Notes under the pieces: generated by a model
Seen by the model: only the letters and a program-made list of their open reading frames with translations
Database searches by the model: none
Told to the model about the DNA's origin: nothing
Source: Tolypothrix bouteillei VB521301
Lineage (GTDB): Bacteria; Cyanobacteriota; Cyanobacteriia; Cyanobacteriales; Nostocaceae
Assembly (NCBI RefSeq): GCF_000760695.4
Contig: NZ_JHEG04000001.1
Coordinates: forward strand, 8,469,123-8,533,122
Length of the DNA stretch: 64,000 nt
Direction of reading: 5' to 3'
In this document: positions 35,901 through 45,906 of the stretch, one piece after another
Layout: every line of letters starts with the position of its first letter
Numbering within the stretch: position 1 is the stretch's first letter
Program-made: the position numbers and the translations under genes

Positions 35901-36183
35901 ATCCCTTGCGTATTTACACCGTTTTCCCATTGATGTTTTGAAGATTGACCGCTCCTTTATCAATCAAATTGATAGCGATCGCGAACGATTGGCGATCGTT
36001 CGCGCAATTGTGACTCTAGGTTCTCATTTAGGGTTAAGTGTGGTTGCTGAAGGAGTAGAAACAATGGAGCAGTGGACACAACTTAAGCTGTTGCAGTGTG
36101 CTTTTGCACAAGGGTACTTGTTTTCAAAGCCCTTGAACGCAGAAGACGCAGGCATCTTGCTTGCAACAGAACCTGGTTTTTAA
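32986..36183 (+). CDS. PAS-GAF-LOV-PAS-GGDEF-EAL cyclic-di-GMP enzyme
   Basis: This 1065-residue cytosolic protein has a PAS-like domain (about 70-190), a GAF domain (about 215-375), a LOV domain (about 385-505), a PAS domain (about 510-625), GGDEF (about 630-795) and EAL (about 805-1060). The LOV domain has the flavin signature GKNCRFLQG with the photoactive Cys429 and the later NYRKDG, FWNEL and GVQTD motifs, so blue-light sensing is expected. The diguanylate cyclase motif GGDEF (714-718) and the phosphodiesterase motif EAL (842-844), with the downstream DDFGTGYSS, are intact, so both activities are possible. Which one dominates cannot be told from sequence. Confidence 0.94.
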   Translation: MYCFRLPLIYITLAMVSTRRYAYTNQHRLNRANKLLAQQLATECSSGCQKTHHGLQMELKICQQSKTGLQELLNSLVELSPFPIMVVCLKSGQILLKNQLIEPFFGVESGKTLDKITTSFCTQPALWFDLVKQLYRGKTLTLQTAQLKKANGTSFEAGISAKSVNYEGKRVALLTFTDETEQLKIQQRDALLTNAMEFSDTTKWRQVETELKIRERQQRAVAELGQRALANTDLSVLMDETVRLVAQVLDVKLGGILELLPGGHILLLQAGVGWHQGLVGSAMSGTQPSSLLGHTLLTSKPVIVNDLRVETRFDGSPLLHNHRVVSGISVTIATQGKAFGILGAYATQERVFTNDDSYFLQTVANVLALAIERKQSEDRLHLMERAIAASSNGIVLTDALQADNPIIYVNPAFEEITGYPASEILGKNCRFLQGSERDQPALNELRNAILEQRDCHVTLRNYRKDGTLFWNELYIAPVFDSLGFLTHFIGVQTDMTQQQEALLALRQREEQYRSIVETAAEGIWLLNQDNQTTFVNQQMANMLGYTTEEMLGKTLFSFMDEEGVAITNANLERCHQGIHEMHDFKFQCKDGSPLWAIVSCAPLFDEQKNYAGALGMVTNITERKHMEEKLVYQAFYDALTGLPNRVLFMERLGQAIAQVKNHPENLFAVLFLDLDRFKVVNDSLGHAVGDQLLIAIAQRLQSCLRQNDTVARLGGDEFTILLSHIQTIEDTTLVAERIHQVLKSPFNLNGSEVFTSASIGIAVGTNRYDEPANVLRDADTALYHAKEQGKSGHVVFDTVMYEQAVALLQLETQLRWAIERQELRVYYQPIVSVSTGAITGFEALVRWQHPQQGMISPDKFIPIAEETGLIVSIGQWVLREACHQLRQWQKQFPALESLSMNVNLSAKQFSQPNVVKQIGQILEDTNLAPSSLKLEITESTIMASPETAAAVLKQLKAFGIELCIDDFGTGYSSLAYLHRFPIDVLKIDRSFINQIDSDRERLAIVRAIVTLGSHLGLSVVAEGVETMEQWTQLKLLQCAFAQGYLFSKPLNAEDAGILLATEPGF

Positions 36184-36524
36184 AGCGACAACCAATGCCG
36201 TTATAACGTATCTTAAACTGCGTATAAATACTTAAATATTCTGCCTTTTAAGTCCACTGTTGATTGGGATGGACATATTTTTCTGATTTTCACCTATGGT
36301 ATTGGGGCATGAAATTTGGGAACCCTAAATAATCATACTTACATTGCCGACTGCAAGCAGATTGTTTATGACCCCAAAACTGACAGAACGCCAAGTAAGG
36401 CGACCCAAGCGCGATCGTTCAAACAGGTGCTCCTGTATGCTAATTGCCAAACAATTGAAAAAAAAAGCAAATATCATCTATCAGGAGAGAGGAATATTAG
36501 CTGACCTTAGGGGAGAATCTTGTA
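36184..36524. other. Non-coding spacer
   Basis: This is a 341-bp gap after the cyclic-di-GMP gene. Two overlapping frames of about 60 codons occur, but neither resembles a protein family and I do not call them. Confidence 0.35.
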
Positions 36525-36854
36525 ATGCTTAATCTTAGTATGATTTTGAAAGTTTTCTCTATCCCGCTTGAAAAGTACACAACAATTCAAGATTTTGTCT
36601 ACTTTTGGGGCGGTATGTGGATCGTGAATAAAATTCGTGTCCTTCCCTATGGCATTCCTCAAAACTTATTAGAATCTGACTCAGTTTTGGAATCCGTACA
36701 AGTTAAAACAATTCGATTATCCAGAATTCCTGTAGTGGGTGAATTTCTGGTTTGGAGAAATCAGAATTTTAGAGTTACTAAAGTGACACATTATTGTGAC
36801 AATTACAATTATTCAGCAGAAATAGAAATGGAGTGGTATGGATCTGAAAAATAA
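36525..36854 (+). CDS. Hypothetical protein, 109 aa
   Basis: I do not recognise the family with certainty. The middle and end (RIPVVGEFLVWRNQNFRVTK and HYCDNYNYSAEIEMEWYG) look like a compact beta-rich domain and have ordinary amino-acid composition, unlike the random frames around. The first 25 residues are less convincing, so an internal start at the Met near 36615 (MWIVNKIRVLPYG) is possible. No signal peptide and no neighbour in operon distance. Confidence 0.5.
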   Translation: MLNLSMILKVFSIPLEKYTTIQDFVYFWGGMWIVNKIRVLPYGIPQNLLESDSVLESVQVKTIRLSRIPVVGEFLVWRNQNFRVTKVTHYCDNYNYSAEIEMEWYGSEK

Positions 36855-37841
36855 GCCATACACACGCGACTCCTTTGCGCCGCGTCTTTACAGGACATAC
36901 GCGAAGCCGTGACGTCATACTACCTTGCGTTCATACATTGTACTTTCTCCCCTGTCTTCCTTGTCCCCCAGTCTCCCTTGTCCCATCAACAAGTGATATC
37001 TTTGAATGCAACGACCCATGACTTGAAATTAGGTCCATATAGGTGGACTTTGTTTGTACAGTCGCGATTGCGAACATCGCTCGATATTTTTTCAAATTGG
37101 GATGTCGGGATGAACAAGAATCTTAACAATACTACTGTACCTAACACGTTAAAATTTTCTAAAAAAGCTTTTTTTGATGACCGCATGAAAAACAATGCTC
37201 GCTCGCACCTGACAAGTTTTTCTTCTAGGGGCTACACAGGCATCGCTTTTCTTATTTAGTAAGGGTTTCAGGTCTATAGTAGTGCCTGCATTAACCATAC
37301 ATTGAGTCTGCGATAGGGAAGGTACTGGTAGAATAAAATAAAGTTCAAGAAAAATGTTATTCATTTCCAAACCGAGTTTCGCAAGACAATTTTTGGACTA
37401 ACCTGGAGTGGGAGCAATACCCTACTCCTTTTTTATTTGTTCGGCAATAAGCTGAGTACAGCTTGCGCTTTGCGATCGCAATAACATCTTGAATGAGTAG
37501 TTACTTTTGTATGACTTTTACAGCAACCCCTAGCGAGCGAACTCAACATGCAAACAAGAATCATGTTAAAGGTTTGGTTATTGAAATCATCTTAATAAGC
37601 AATAAAACAAACAGAATCTTGAAACAGCTTTATAATTTTTTTACAAATGGTCTTGATATTTTTTTAATTAAAATTTTTAAATTAGGTAAAATAACCAAAG
37701 AATCAGGTTAAAAAAAATCTAACTATAGGTTAAGGACATAAATTGCTAGTTGTAGTAGTACGATTAGCTACACCCACAACTTAAGTGATTAGTGATTTTT
37801 GCATCTCCAATTTTCTCCTCTCAAAAGAAAAAGTATCAGCA
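36855..37841. other. Long region without a convincing gene, containing a terminator
   Basis: Almost 1 kb with two weak plus-strand frames (36909-37259 and 37493-37711) whose composition looks non-coding. The intrinsic terminator at 37405-37434 suggests that something is transcribed rightwards here, possibly a long 3' UTR or a small RNA. Confidence 0.4.
37405..37434 (+). terminator. Intrinsic terminator with T6 tail
   Basis: GGAGTGGG pairs with CCC-T-ACTCC (one bulged T) around a short loop, followed by six T. It lies 550 bp past the last plus-strand gene I can support. Confidence 0.75.
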
Positions 37842-40661
37842 ATGGAATTAACAGAGAAGCTAAATTGTTGGGAGCAAACATTTGACGCAGAAAATTTGCT
37901 GCACAGAATAACAACCCGGATCAGACAAGCACGAGAACTCGAAGATATCTTAGCTGTGGCGGCTGATGAAGTGCGTTCATTTCTGGCTATGGAGCGAGTG
38001 ATGGTGTATCGGTTTGATAGCGATGAAAGCGGAGAAGTCATTGCCGAATCCATACACGAGCAGCGATTGCCATCTCTATTGGGGTTGCACTTTCCTACAG
38101 AGGATATCCCACAAGGGGTGCGAAATATGTTTTTGTGGGCGCGACAGCGTTCTATTGTAGATGTGGCTTCTGGAATTATTGGTTTATCACAACTAGCAAG
38201 CCCAGAAACTGGCAAATCTTTAGGAAGTGAGAATATCTACTATCGAGAGGTAGACCCCTGCCATATTGAATATTTGAAGGCAATGGGTGTACAGTCATCG
38301 TTAGTAGTGCCGATTTTACATTACTCCCTCACAGAGCCATCCGCAAAACCTCAACTGTGGGGATTGTTGGTATCGCATCATAGCAAACCGCGAACGGTTT
38401 TGCATCAAGAAGTTCAGGTAGTACAGAGAGTTGTCGATGTTGTATCAATGGCGATCGCTCAAAACCACTTACAGAACGTAATTCGCGAGCAGCAACAGCG
38501 AGAAGCAATAGTTAACAAAATTATCTCCCTACTACATCCACCCTCCACAGATACAAATCAATTACAAGCAGCCTTAGAAGCAACCACAGATGCCTTTGGT
38601 GGGGTAGGAGGAAGATTGTACTTAGAGAAAAGTTCTGAAGTATACGCCACAGGCGAACAGCCCCTAAGAATTGAAGCACTAGAAAACACTATTCTTGAGG
38701 AACATAGATCGTTTCAAGATTGGATCGCTCAATGTCAAAAAGATAACATCATTCAAGTTGGAGACCTCCATCAAGAACCCTATTGGCGTGTTTTAGCTCC
38801 TGCTTTCCAAAGCACTCACATTAGAGGAGTTTTGGCAATTCCTTTAAATTACGACGGACGCTATATCGGTATTTTAAGTATTTTTCGCTCTGAATTGGAA
38901 ACAAAAATCTTGTGGGGAGGATGGCGCGGGGGCGAAGCCCGGAATCAGCTACCCCAGATTTCTTTTGAGACTTGGTTGGAACGCAAAAAAGAACAACCCC
39001 CTGAGTGGAAACCCGAAGACATTGCACTCGGACAAGCTCTAGCCACTCAATTTTCCATAGCCATTCAGCAGCAGCAAATGTACCAGCAAGTGCAAACCCT
39101 GAATGCCAAGCAAGAACACCAGGTACAAGAGCGCACAGCCGAGTTGCAAAAGTCATTAGAGCAGACTTTGCTAATCAAGCAAGTGACGGAGCAAATGCGT
39201 AGCAATCTCGACTACAACATCACTTTACAAACCATCGTTGAGGAAGTGAGAAGACTGCTCAAAACGGATCGCGTGTTAGTTTACAAGCTCTTAAGCGAGG
39301 GAGGGGGTGAGGTCATTGTCGAAGATGTAGATAAAAACTGGTCCTCAGTTTTAGGCCACAAAATGCCACAAGAATGCTTTCCCGATGAATACGCACGTCT
39401 TTATTTTCGGGGAAGGGTACGGGCAATCAACAACACCGCAGTAGCGAGTTTGGATACCTGCCATCGAGAGTTTTTACACAGTCTTCAGATAAAAGCCAAC
39501 GTAATTGTACCGATTAACATTGGTACGCAATTATGGGGGTTATTGATTGCCCATCAGTGTTATGCGCCCCGAAATTGGGAAGATGCAGAAATTGATTTGC
39601 TCCAACAGCTAGCAGACGCCGCCGCCGTTGCTATTCAACAAGCACAGTTATACGAAAGGAGCCGTGCGGCAGAATCTACAGCAAGATCGCAAGCTGAAAA
39701 GATGGTGCAACTTCTTCATGAGATACAACAAACACAAGCAAAACTCATTCAAAGTCAAAAAATATCCAGTTTTGGGTTATTATCGCTAGGTGCAACACAA
39801 GAAATCAACAATTCCGTTAACTTTATATCCACTCAACTGTCTCAAGCCAGTGAATACACCCAAAATCTCTTAGAACTTTTGCATCTCTATCAATTGTACA
39901 ATCCCTATCCAGATAGTGAAATTACTCATCAAGCAGAAGTACTGAATTTGGACTCAATCGCAGAAAATTTACCTAGAATCATGTCATCGATAAAAGTACA
40001 GGTCGATCGCGTCCGCTCGACAGTCCAGTCGTTACAAAATTTTTCTTCTCTGGAACGCGTTCCCATCAAACCTGTTGACATCAATAAAGCTATTGAGCGG
40101 GTTTTGTCAATTTTGCAACACCGTCTGCAATTAAAGATAAAAACTCCTGGTATTGAAGTTATTAAAAACTACGGCAATTTGCCAATGGTAGAATGCTACG
40201 CCGCACAAATAAACCAGGTATTTATCAATCTCATAAGCTATGCTATTGATGCTTTAACAAACCAGATAAAGGAAACGAGACACGACAAGAGGTTACCTAC
40301 AGGGGAACTGGAAGTCTCCTCTGGGAGATTAGCAGCAATAGAAAAATGGGGAGAGCAAGAAAATTCAAATTCTACTTCACCCTATCGCATCCAAATTTCT
40401 ACTGGAATGTCATCAGATAGCTCTCACGCGATCGTTCGCATTGCTTACAATGATTCAGGAATGACACAAGACATCAAAAGCTCAATTTTCGATCCGGCTT
40501 GTACGACTCAATTGTTGGAACAGAGCATAGGTATGGAACTATCAATGAGTTACCTGATTGTTGTACAAAAACACGGTGGAGCCTTAAAATGTGTTTCAGA
40601 ACCGGGCAAAGGTACCGAGTTCTGGATTGAAATTCCACTTAAGCAATCTTATTCACTCTGA
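37842..40661 (+). CDS. Dual bilin-GAF photoreceptor with degenerate histidine-kinase module
   Basis: This protein of about 939 residues (ATG at 37842; an upstream GTG at 37785 is possible) has three GAF domains. The first (about 25-195) and third (about 460-610) are of the phytochrome/cyanobacteriochrome type and keep the bilin-attachment Cys-His pair: Cys140 in DPCHIEYL and Cys540 in DTCHREFL. The middle GAF (about 215-420) has no such Cys. The kinase part is recognisable but altered. The H-box reads GATQEINNS, with Gln653 in place of His; the N-box reads NLISYAIDAL without the usual Asn; the G1 box reads YNDSGM in place of DNGIGM; and the G2 region is eroded (EQSIGMELS). It is probably a pseudokinase that signals by partner binding. 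Confidence 0.92.
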   Translation: MELTEKLNCWEQTFDAENLLHRITTRIRQARELEDILAVAADEVRSFLAMERVMVYRFDSDESGEVIAESIHEQRLPSLLGLHFPTEDIPQGVRNMFLWARQRSIVDVASGIIGLSQLASPETGKSLGSENIYYREVDPCHIEYLKAMGVQSSLVVPILHYSLTEPSAKPQLWGLLVSHHSKPRTVLHQEVQVVQRVVDVVSMAIAQNHLQNVIREQQQREAIVNKIISLLHPPSTDTNQLQAALEATTDAFGGVGGRLYLEKSSEVYATGEQPLRIEALENTILEEHRSFQDWIAQCQKDNIIQVGDLHQEPYWRVLAPAFQSTHIRGVLAIPLNYDGRYIGILSIFRSELETKILWGGWRGGEARNQLPQISFETWLERKKEQPPEWKPEDIALGQALATQFSIAIQQQQMYQQVQTLNAKQEHQVQERTAELQKSLEQTLLIKQVTEQMRSNLDYNITLQTIVEEVRRLLKTDRVLVYKLLSEGGGEVIVEDVDKNWSSVLGHKMPQECFPDEYARLYFRGRVRAINNTAVASLDTCHREFLHSLQIKANVIVPINIGTQLWGLLIAHQCYAPRNWEDAEIDLLQQLADAAAVAIQQAQLYERSRAAESTARSQAEKMVQLLHEIQQTQAKLIQSQKISSFGLLSLGATQEINNSVNFISTQLSQASEYTQNLLELLHLYQLYNPYPDSEITHQAEVLNLDSIAENLPRIMSSIKVQVDRVRSTVQSLQNFSSLERVPIKPVDINKAIERVLSILQHRLQLKIKTPGIEVIKNYGNLPMVECYAAQINQVFINLISYAIDALTNQIKETRHDKRLPTGELEVSSGRLAAIEKWGEQENSNSTSPYRIQISTGMSSDSSHAIVRIAYNDSGMTQDIKSSIFDPACTTQLLEQSIGMELSMSYLIVVQKHGGALKCVSEPGKGTEFWIEIPLKQSYSL

Positions 40662-40670
40662 ACTTAGAAA

Positions 40671-43600
40671 TTATCTTTTATCAACACAAAGTGTAGAGTG
40701 AAATGGAGAACGATGAAGGTTAATACTGGGTGCAATGGCAACTAATTCAATAACGCCCCTTTTATCAACCACCCAATTCTGAGCTTCCACAATTGGAGTA
40801 GAAGGAGATGGGGAAGATAGGGAAATATTTTCTCCCTCTGCTTCTGATTGAGAAATATTTTTAGAAGGAGAAATCCAATCTGCAAGTAGCGCATCACTGA
40901 GAAGAGGGTCTGTGGGGCTAGTGGATATTCCTCCACGCCCTGTAGAAATAAACGAGCTCGTTGTATGGGTTCCTTCAGGATTGCACCCCGTGCTAATGAG
41001 TTGTGAAGCATCAACTAAATTGACAGGTAATGGTACTAGCTCCCCATAAGGATCTGTATCCGGCGTGTTGACAGCTACAACACCATTTAAGGAAGGATTC
41101 GTCTGGGAAATAGCAGTAATGTCACTTGTTCGCAATCTTCCAGGATCGAGTAGAGCAGGATTCGTTGTTGCCAAAAGCTTTGAGAGCAGATCTCGACTCA
41201 AGGGTGACAGTCCAAATATGCTGGCTGCTTTAATATCGACAACTCCTCCGAGCCCTTGATAAGCGTTGGCAGTGATATCGCTATTTTCAAATGGGAGAGC
41301 AACTATAAAGCCATTACGAACATTGATATTGATGTTACCACCATTGCCACCCTTGAGCGCAGTCCCCGCACTTGCTGAGATTTGACTGTTACGACGTAGA
41401 AGTAATAATTTTTGCAATGTTAGGTTGATGTTACCACCATCTACCGATCCGGCTTCACTTTTAATAGAACTTTGGTTATCTAAAGAAATAGAATTAGCTT
41501 GCACATTTATGCTACCTGCTCCACCTAATTCTGCATTGTTAAGACTTGTGGAAGTTGAAGAGACAGAGATACTCGAGCGATCGCGAGCCGTTAGCGCTTC
41601 TTGAAGAAGTAGAGTCAAACTACCACCTACACCACTCCCTGTAGTTTCACTGCTAAGTCTGCTGTTGTCCAACACGAGTGAATTTGCGCTGAAGAAAATT
41701 TCTCCACCTTTGCCACTACCCGATGTAGCAGTCGCAATAGTACTATTTTTCAGCAAAGCCGTATTCACATCAATATTAATTTCTCCTGCATTCCCAGTGC
41801 CTGCAGCTTCGCTACTAATTCGGGCACTATTGTTCAAAGAAATAGTATCTGCAGTAATGTTAATACGTCCGGCATTTCCCGTGTTTTTGATAGGCTGTAA
41901 AGGTTCTTCGCGGAGCGCACCAGTATCGCTCACGATGGAACTGTTATCCATAACAAATGAACCTGTTTCAATATTAATGACTCCTGCATTTCCTTCCCCT
42001 GTTGTCCTGCTATTAATATTGCTACCATTGTTCAAAATTAAAGAGCCTGCTTTGAGATTGATGCGTCCTGCTTGCCCGGAGCCAGAAGTTTCCGTGTTAA
42101 TACCAGCCCCATTTAGAAAAGCGTTACCGACAATATTAATGTTTATTTCCCCAGCATTACCTATTCCTTTGGTATCACTGCCGATGCCTGCATTTATCAT
42201 TTCTAATGAGTTAGCAGTTAAGTTGAGCTGACCTGCTTGTCCTTCTCCTTCTGTATCAATGCCCATTCCCGAATTGTTTCTGATTGCTACAGAATCAGCA
42301 TCGATCGTGATTTGTCCGGCATTACCTTTAGCACGCGTTAAGCTGCCGAAACCCGTTACGATATCATCTTTGAAATAGGGTAAGTCATTTTCCAACAACA
42401 ATGACTTAGTTGTAACATCAATACTTCCAGCATTACCCGTACTGTTCGCTAATGTATTTGTTGTGATGTTACTGTTATTCTTGAGTGCCAGAGAATTGGT
42501 AACCTTTAAGATAATTTCCCCTGCTTTTCCCTGACCCCCAGTATCGCTGGTAATAGAACTGTTTTCTAAGGTAAAATCATCTGCAAAAATTTGAAGGCGT
42601 CCGGCATCACCCCTGTTATTTATAACTTTACCGTCATTATCTCTATCAATTCCCGTATCGTTGCCCATTCCACTATTTTCCATCCGCAATGAGCCTGTTT
42701 TAATGAAAATTTGTCCGCCGTTCCCCTCTCCTATTGTCCCGCTATTCAAGCCACTATTTCTCATGAAAAGCCGATCGGTGGTGATGGTTATTATCCCAGC
42801 ATTTCCTTTGCTATCGATGTCCCCCTGAGCCGTTGAGAAAATTCCCACTTTATCTAACAATGAAATTGATTTAGAATTCATTGTTAATGCTCCTGCATTG
42901 CCATCTCCGTAGCTTCTACTGCTGAGGTTTGCTTGTTCTAAATCAATCGAATTGGCATTGATTTTGACTCCACCTGCATTACCTTTTCCAAAGGTCTTAC
43001 TGGAGATCGCTCCTGCCTTTAGGAAAAGAGAATTAACGTTAATATCAATATCTTTAGCATTCCCATTACCAAAGGAGTTACTGTTAATTCCTCCCCCTGT
43101 TAAAATGAATGAATTAGAATTAATGGAGAGCAATGCTGCATCGCCATCGCCAAAAGTATTGCTGATAATACCAGCGTTCTGAGTTGAAATGGAAGAAGCA
43201 AAAATCGAAATGGGTTCAGATGCGATCGCACTCCTATTGTTGCTAGCGATCGCAAAACTTTCCATTGAGATAGAACCTGCTGCTGTTGCTGTAAAAGCAC
43301 CACCTCCAGTCTCCATGAAACCTTGACTCAGGCTAATATTTCCAAAACCAGAAGCATCACTATCTGCTTGCAGGACTAAGTTAAGACGACCATTATCGGC
43401 TGCAATACGGAAAGCTTTCAAGGAAATATCGTTAGCAGCTTGCAAAGTTAAAGTTGCCGTACCTGAAGTTGTCTTGGTGATGCCAAAGCCCTCTGCTTTA
43501 ATATTGCCTGATTGAGTCCCTGTAGTACCAGTCGCGATGGTCACATTTGTTCCGGCATTAAGTTGTGCTTGAATATCCGGGATAAATATAACTGCACCAT

Positions 43601-44861
43601 CACCATTGGGCGTAAAAATTTGAGGGTTACCATCACTGAAAGAACCACCAGTAGTTGTACCAGAGTAGTTGAGAGTGACATCATGCGGATCTAGCAACCA
43701 AGTACCGCCTGCGCCGTTAAGAGCACTCGCATCAACACGAATGCCAGCAACATCAAGAAAATGATAACCTGATGTTTCTATTAAACCGCCATTACCGCCA
43801 TACTTTCCTCCTCTTGCACTCAGACTGCCATAGACACGGGTTGAGTCTTTGCCCCAAACAGTCACTTGACCCCCATTTCCTCTCATTAAAGCATCTGCCT
43901 TAATAGAGGCTTGAGGGCTGATATATGTAGCACTCGCTTGGGGAAGGCTCCCCAAACCCAGATAGTCACCTCCCACTAGCACCTGACCCCCACCTGCATC
44001 TCCAGATACATCTATGTGAGAGTTGTCAAATAGTGCAACTTTCGTACCTACAACTTGGACTTTGCCTCCAATTTGTCCGACCTCAGTATTAGAAGCATCA
44101 ATTTTACCGACGACGATCGCAGTACTCTCTTGAGAGTCACTACCTATCTGTTGGTCTTTCAAGCTCAGAATTTCTCCGGCTTGTCCCAACCCAGCCTGGA
44201 TATTTGATGCAGCTGCCACCGTCACCTGTCCTCCAGGCGCAGATATTTTTCCATTGTGGGTTACATTGCTAGCTATTAAAGTCAAATTTTGCCCTGTATT
44301 AACTGTTAAGTTGCTAGCATTATTTGTGATACTTGCTTGATTGCTAGCAAGTTGTAAACCGATAGGAACGCTAATCGTTAGTAAAGGAGACGACCCGGCG
44401 GAGTTGGTACTAAAGAAACTACCATCGGCAAACATTAAGCCATAAGCTGTGGTTGCAAGAAAGGAACCACCAATATTGAGCTCGGCATTGCGACCAAAAA
44501 TAATGCCGTTGGGATTCAGGAGAAACAGATTTGCATGACCGCGAGCGCGGATTAATCCATCAATATTTGAGACTGACTGACCCGTCACGCGACTGATAAT
44601 ATTCTGGATCTCTGACGCATTATTAAACTGGACTATACTACCAGTCGGGACAGAAAAGGCTTCAAAGCTGTGGAATAAGTTACTGCCTGCAGTTGTTCCA
44701 CCTTCAATAAGGCTAGTATTATCAACTATCGTGACGCGAGAATTATTGGGTAATGTGGAATCGGGGATAATTTGAGCAAAAGCACAATTTGTACTAGAAA
44801 TAGATATAAGACCTATTGCGATCGCTAACTTTTTTAAAGAGTGACAACAAATGTTTAGCAC
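40671..44861 (-). CDS. Filamentous-haemagglutinin-type secreted exoprotein (TpsA-like)
   Basis: This 1396-residue protein has a signal peptide (about residues 1-30, ending FAQ) and the TPS secretion domain with NxxG-type motifs, including NLFHSF and [13 protein letters not shown] long beta-helical passenger follows, built of imperfect repeats (for example [22 protein letters not shown]). The C-terminus has one Cys pair region and no membrane anchor. In two-partner secretion a TpsB outer-membrane pore exports such proteins; no TpsB gene is in the window. The start is a GTG at 44861; no ATG precedes the signal peptide. It is convergent with the photoreceptor gene, with only 9 bases between their ends. 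Confidence 0.93.
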   Translation of the reverse strand: MLNICCHSLKKLAIAIGLISISSTNCAFAQIIPDSTLPNNSRVTIVDNTSLIEGGTTAGSNLFHSFEAFSVPTGSIVQFNNASEIQNIISRVTGQSVSNIDGLIRARGHANLFLLNPNGIIFGRNAELNIGGSFLATTAYGLMFADGSFFSTNSAGSSPLLTISVPIGLQLASNQASITNNASNLTVNTGQNLTLIASNVTHNGKISAPGGQVTVAAASNIQAGLGQAGEILSLKDQQIGSDSQESTAIVVGKIDASNTEVGQIGGKVQVVGTKVALFDNSHIDVSGDAGGGQVLVGGDYLGLGSLPQASATYISPQASIKADALMRGNGGQVTVWGKDSTRVYGSLSARGGKYGGNGGLIETSGYHFLDVAGIRVDASALNGAGGTWLLDPHDVTLNYSGTTTGGSFSDGNPQIFTPNGDGAVIFIPDIQAQLNAGTNVTIATGTTGTQSGNIKAEGFGITKTTSGTATLTLQAANDISLKAFRIAADNGRLNLVLQADSDASGFGNISLSQGFMETGGGAFTATAAGSISMESFAIASNNRSAIASEPISIFASSISTQNAGIISNTFGDGDAALLSINSNSFILTGGGINSNSFGNGNAKDIDINVNSLFLKAGAISSKTFGKGNAGGVKINANSIDLEQANLSSRSYGDGNAGALTMNSKSISLLDKVGIFSTAQGDIDSKGNAGIITITTDRLFMRNSGLNSGTIGEGNGGQIFIKTGSLRMENSGMGNDTGIDRDNDGKVINNRGDAGRLQIFADDFTLENSSITSDTGGQGKAGEIILKVTNSLALKNNSNITTNTLANSTGNAGSIDVTTKSLLLENDLPYFKDDIVTGFGSLTRAKGNAGQITIDADSVAIRNNSGMGIDTEGEGQAGQLNLTANSLEMINAGIGSDTKGIGNAGEININIVGNAFLNGAGINTETSGSGQAGRINLKAGSLILNNGSNINSRTTGEGNAGVINIETGSFVMDNSSIVSDTGALREEPLQPIKNTGNAGRINITADTISLNNSARISSEAAGTGNAGEINIDVNTALLKNSTIATATSGSGKGGEIFFSANSLVLDNSRLSSETTGSGVGGSLTLLLQEALTARDRSSISVSSTSTSLNNAELGGAGSINVQANSISLDNQSSIKSEAGSVDGGNINLTLQKLLLLRRNSQISASAGTALKGGNGGNININVRNGFIVALPFENSDITANAYQGLGGVVDIKAASIFGLSPLSRDLLSKLLATTNPALLDPGRLRTSDITAISQTNPSLNGVVAVNTPDTDPYGELVPLPVNLVDASQLISTGCNPEGTHTTSSFISTGRGGISTSPTDPLLSDALLADWISPSKNISQSEAEGENISLSSPSPSTPIVEAQNWVVDKRGVIELVAIAPSINLHRSPFHSTLCVDKR

Positions 44862-45140
44862 CTAAATTCTCCCCCAATGATTAAATAGTTGCCGCGAACT
44901 GAGTACACGAGAAGTAGGCATCAACATTCGTTGTTTTCCCTGACCCCCAATTTCAGTAAATCATATTTAAAGTTTTAAATCTCATTTCTATACAATTTAT
45001 AAAACGGATGTCTAATTCCTCAATCACTAGGTAGTTGGGAAATCTGCAACGCGTGAAATTCTCCAAATACTGTGGAAGTTGTATAAGAGGATGTTTGTAA
45101 AGTCTATCATTGTATCAAGATCTACGACTTTAAGAGTATT

Positions 45141-45172
45141 TTCCCCCCTTTTTAAGGGGGGCTAGGGGGGAT
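45141..45172. repeat. G/C-homopolymer hairpin element of a common cyanobacterial type
   Basis: C6-TTTTTAA-G6 followed by CTAGGGGGGATC. This CCCCCC/GGGGGG hairpin with a second G6 block is familiar as a dispersed intergenic repeat in Nostocales. It lies in the otherwise empty 353-bp gap 44862-45214, downstream of the HD-domain gene, and might end its transcript. Confidence 0.7.
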
Positions 45173-45214
45173 CTAAAGTTTTGGATACCTCAGCCACTAC
45201 TTTTAAAACATCCT

Positions 45215-45865
45215 CTAAGCCTTATTCATTTGTTGTATTTCTTTAACAATGTTATGACGAGCGGATAATTCAAAAGCTTGAAACATTGATTCGGTATAGT
45301 AAATGCGATCGCGTTGCAAAAATCCCTGCAAAACCCGCTTTCTTCCTGCAAAATATTCTGCTTCTGGCAACCACGCATATTCTTGCTGAATTGCCGCAGC
45401 ATAATGACTGTATTCGATAGGAGAACTGCCTAATATTGCTAAATCTGCATCTAGAAGAATCTGACAATCAAAATCATTTGGTGCAGCTTGATGGGATTTA
45501 GTACTCAAAATGAGACGGCTTACGGTAGCAATAATCTTTGAGGAAACACCCAAAGAAGTAAGCAAATCACTTGCATATTCCGCACTTCTTTCTTCATTAT
45601 CATTTGCTTGAGCATCATAAACCGAGTCATGAAACCAAGCAGCAAGTTGAATGCTTGCCAAATCTTGAGTTGTGACTGGAAGATTTTCTAATATATTGAG
45701 AACATATTCTACGTGTTCTAAAGTATGATAGTAGCGATTGGGGCTAGAGTAAGCTGCGGTTATTTGAGTAAATGTCACATGAGCGACATCGGAATTAACT
45801 TGAAAAGACACAAGTAAATGCTGCCACTTATTAAATAATTTATTGAGAGTGTCATTAAAATTCAT
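45215..45865 (-). CDS. HD-superfamily metal-dependent phosphohydrolase
   Basis: This 216-residue protein has YHTLEHVEYVL (metal-binding His), AAWFHDSVYD (the HD pair), and the Asn/Glu-rich NDNEERSAEYA segment found in predicted HD phosphohydrolases of this family. The substrate is unknown; nucleotides or signalling nucleotides are typical. It follows another HD-domain gene on the same strand, 41 nt apart, and both lie downstream of a broken CRISPR-associated regulator gene. Confidence 0.85.
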   Translation of the reverse strand: MNFNDTLNKLFNKWQHLLVSFQVNSDVAHVTFTQITAAYSSPNRYYHTLEHVEYVLNILENLPVTTQDLASIQLAAWFHDSVYDAQANDNEERSAEYASDLLTSLGVSSKIIATVSRLILSTKSHQAAPNDFDCQILLDADLAILGSSPIEYSHYAAAIQQEYAWLPEAEYFAGRKRVLQGFLQRDRIYYTESMFQAFELSARHNIVKEIQQMNKA

Positions 45866-45906
45866 AATTTGCCTTAATTTTTAAATCAACAAACAATCTT
45901 GAAAAA

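Noticed and set aside
36316..36532. Two overlapping frames of about 62 codons
   Set aside because: Neither resembles a protein family; they overlap each other and run into the next gene.
36909..37259. 116-codon plus-strand frame
   Set aside because: Its start lies in a C/T-rich intergenic-type stretch, composition is unlike protein, and no motif or ribosome site supports it.
37493..37711. 72-codon frame after the terminator
   Set aside because: A+T-driven composition, no motif; probably chance.
45141..45172. C6/G6 hairpin as a true intrinsic terminator
   Set aside because: No T-run follows on the relevant strand and the sequence is a known type of dispersed repeat; listed as repeat instead.
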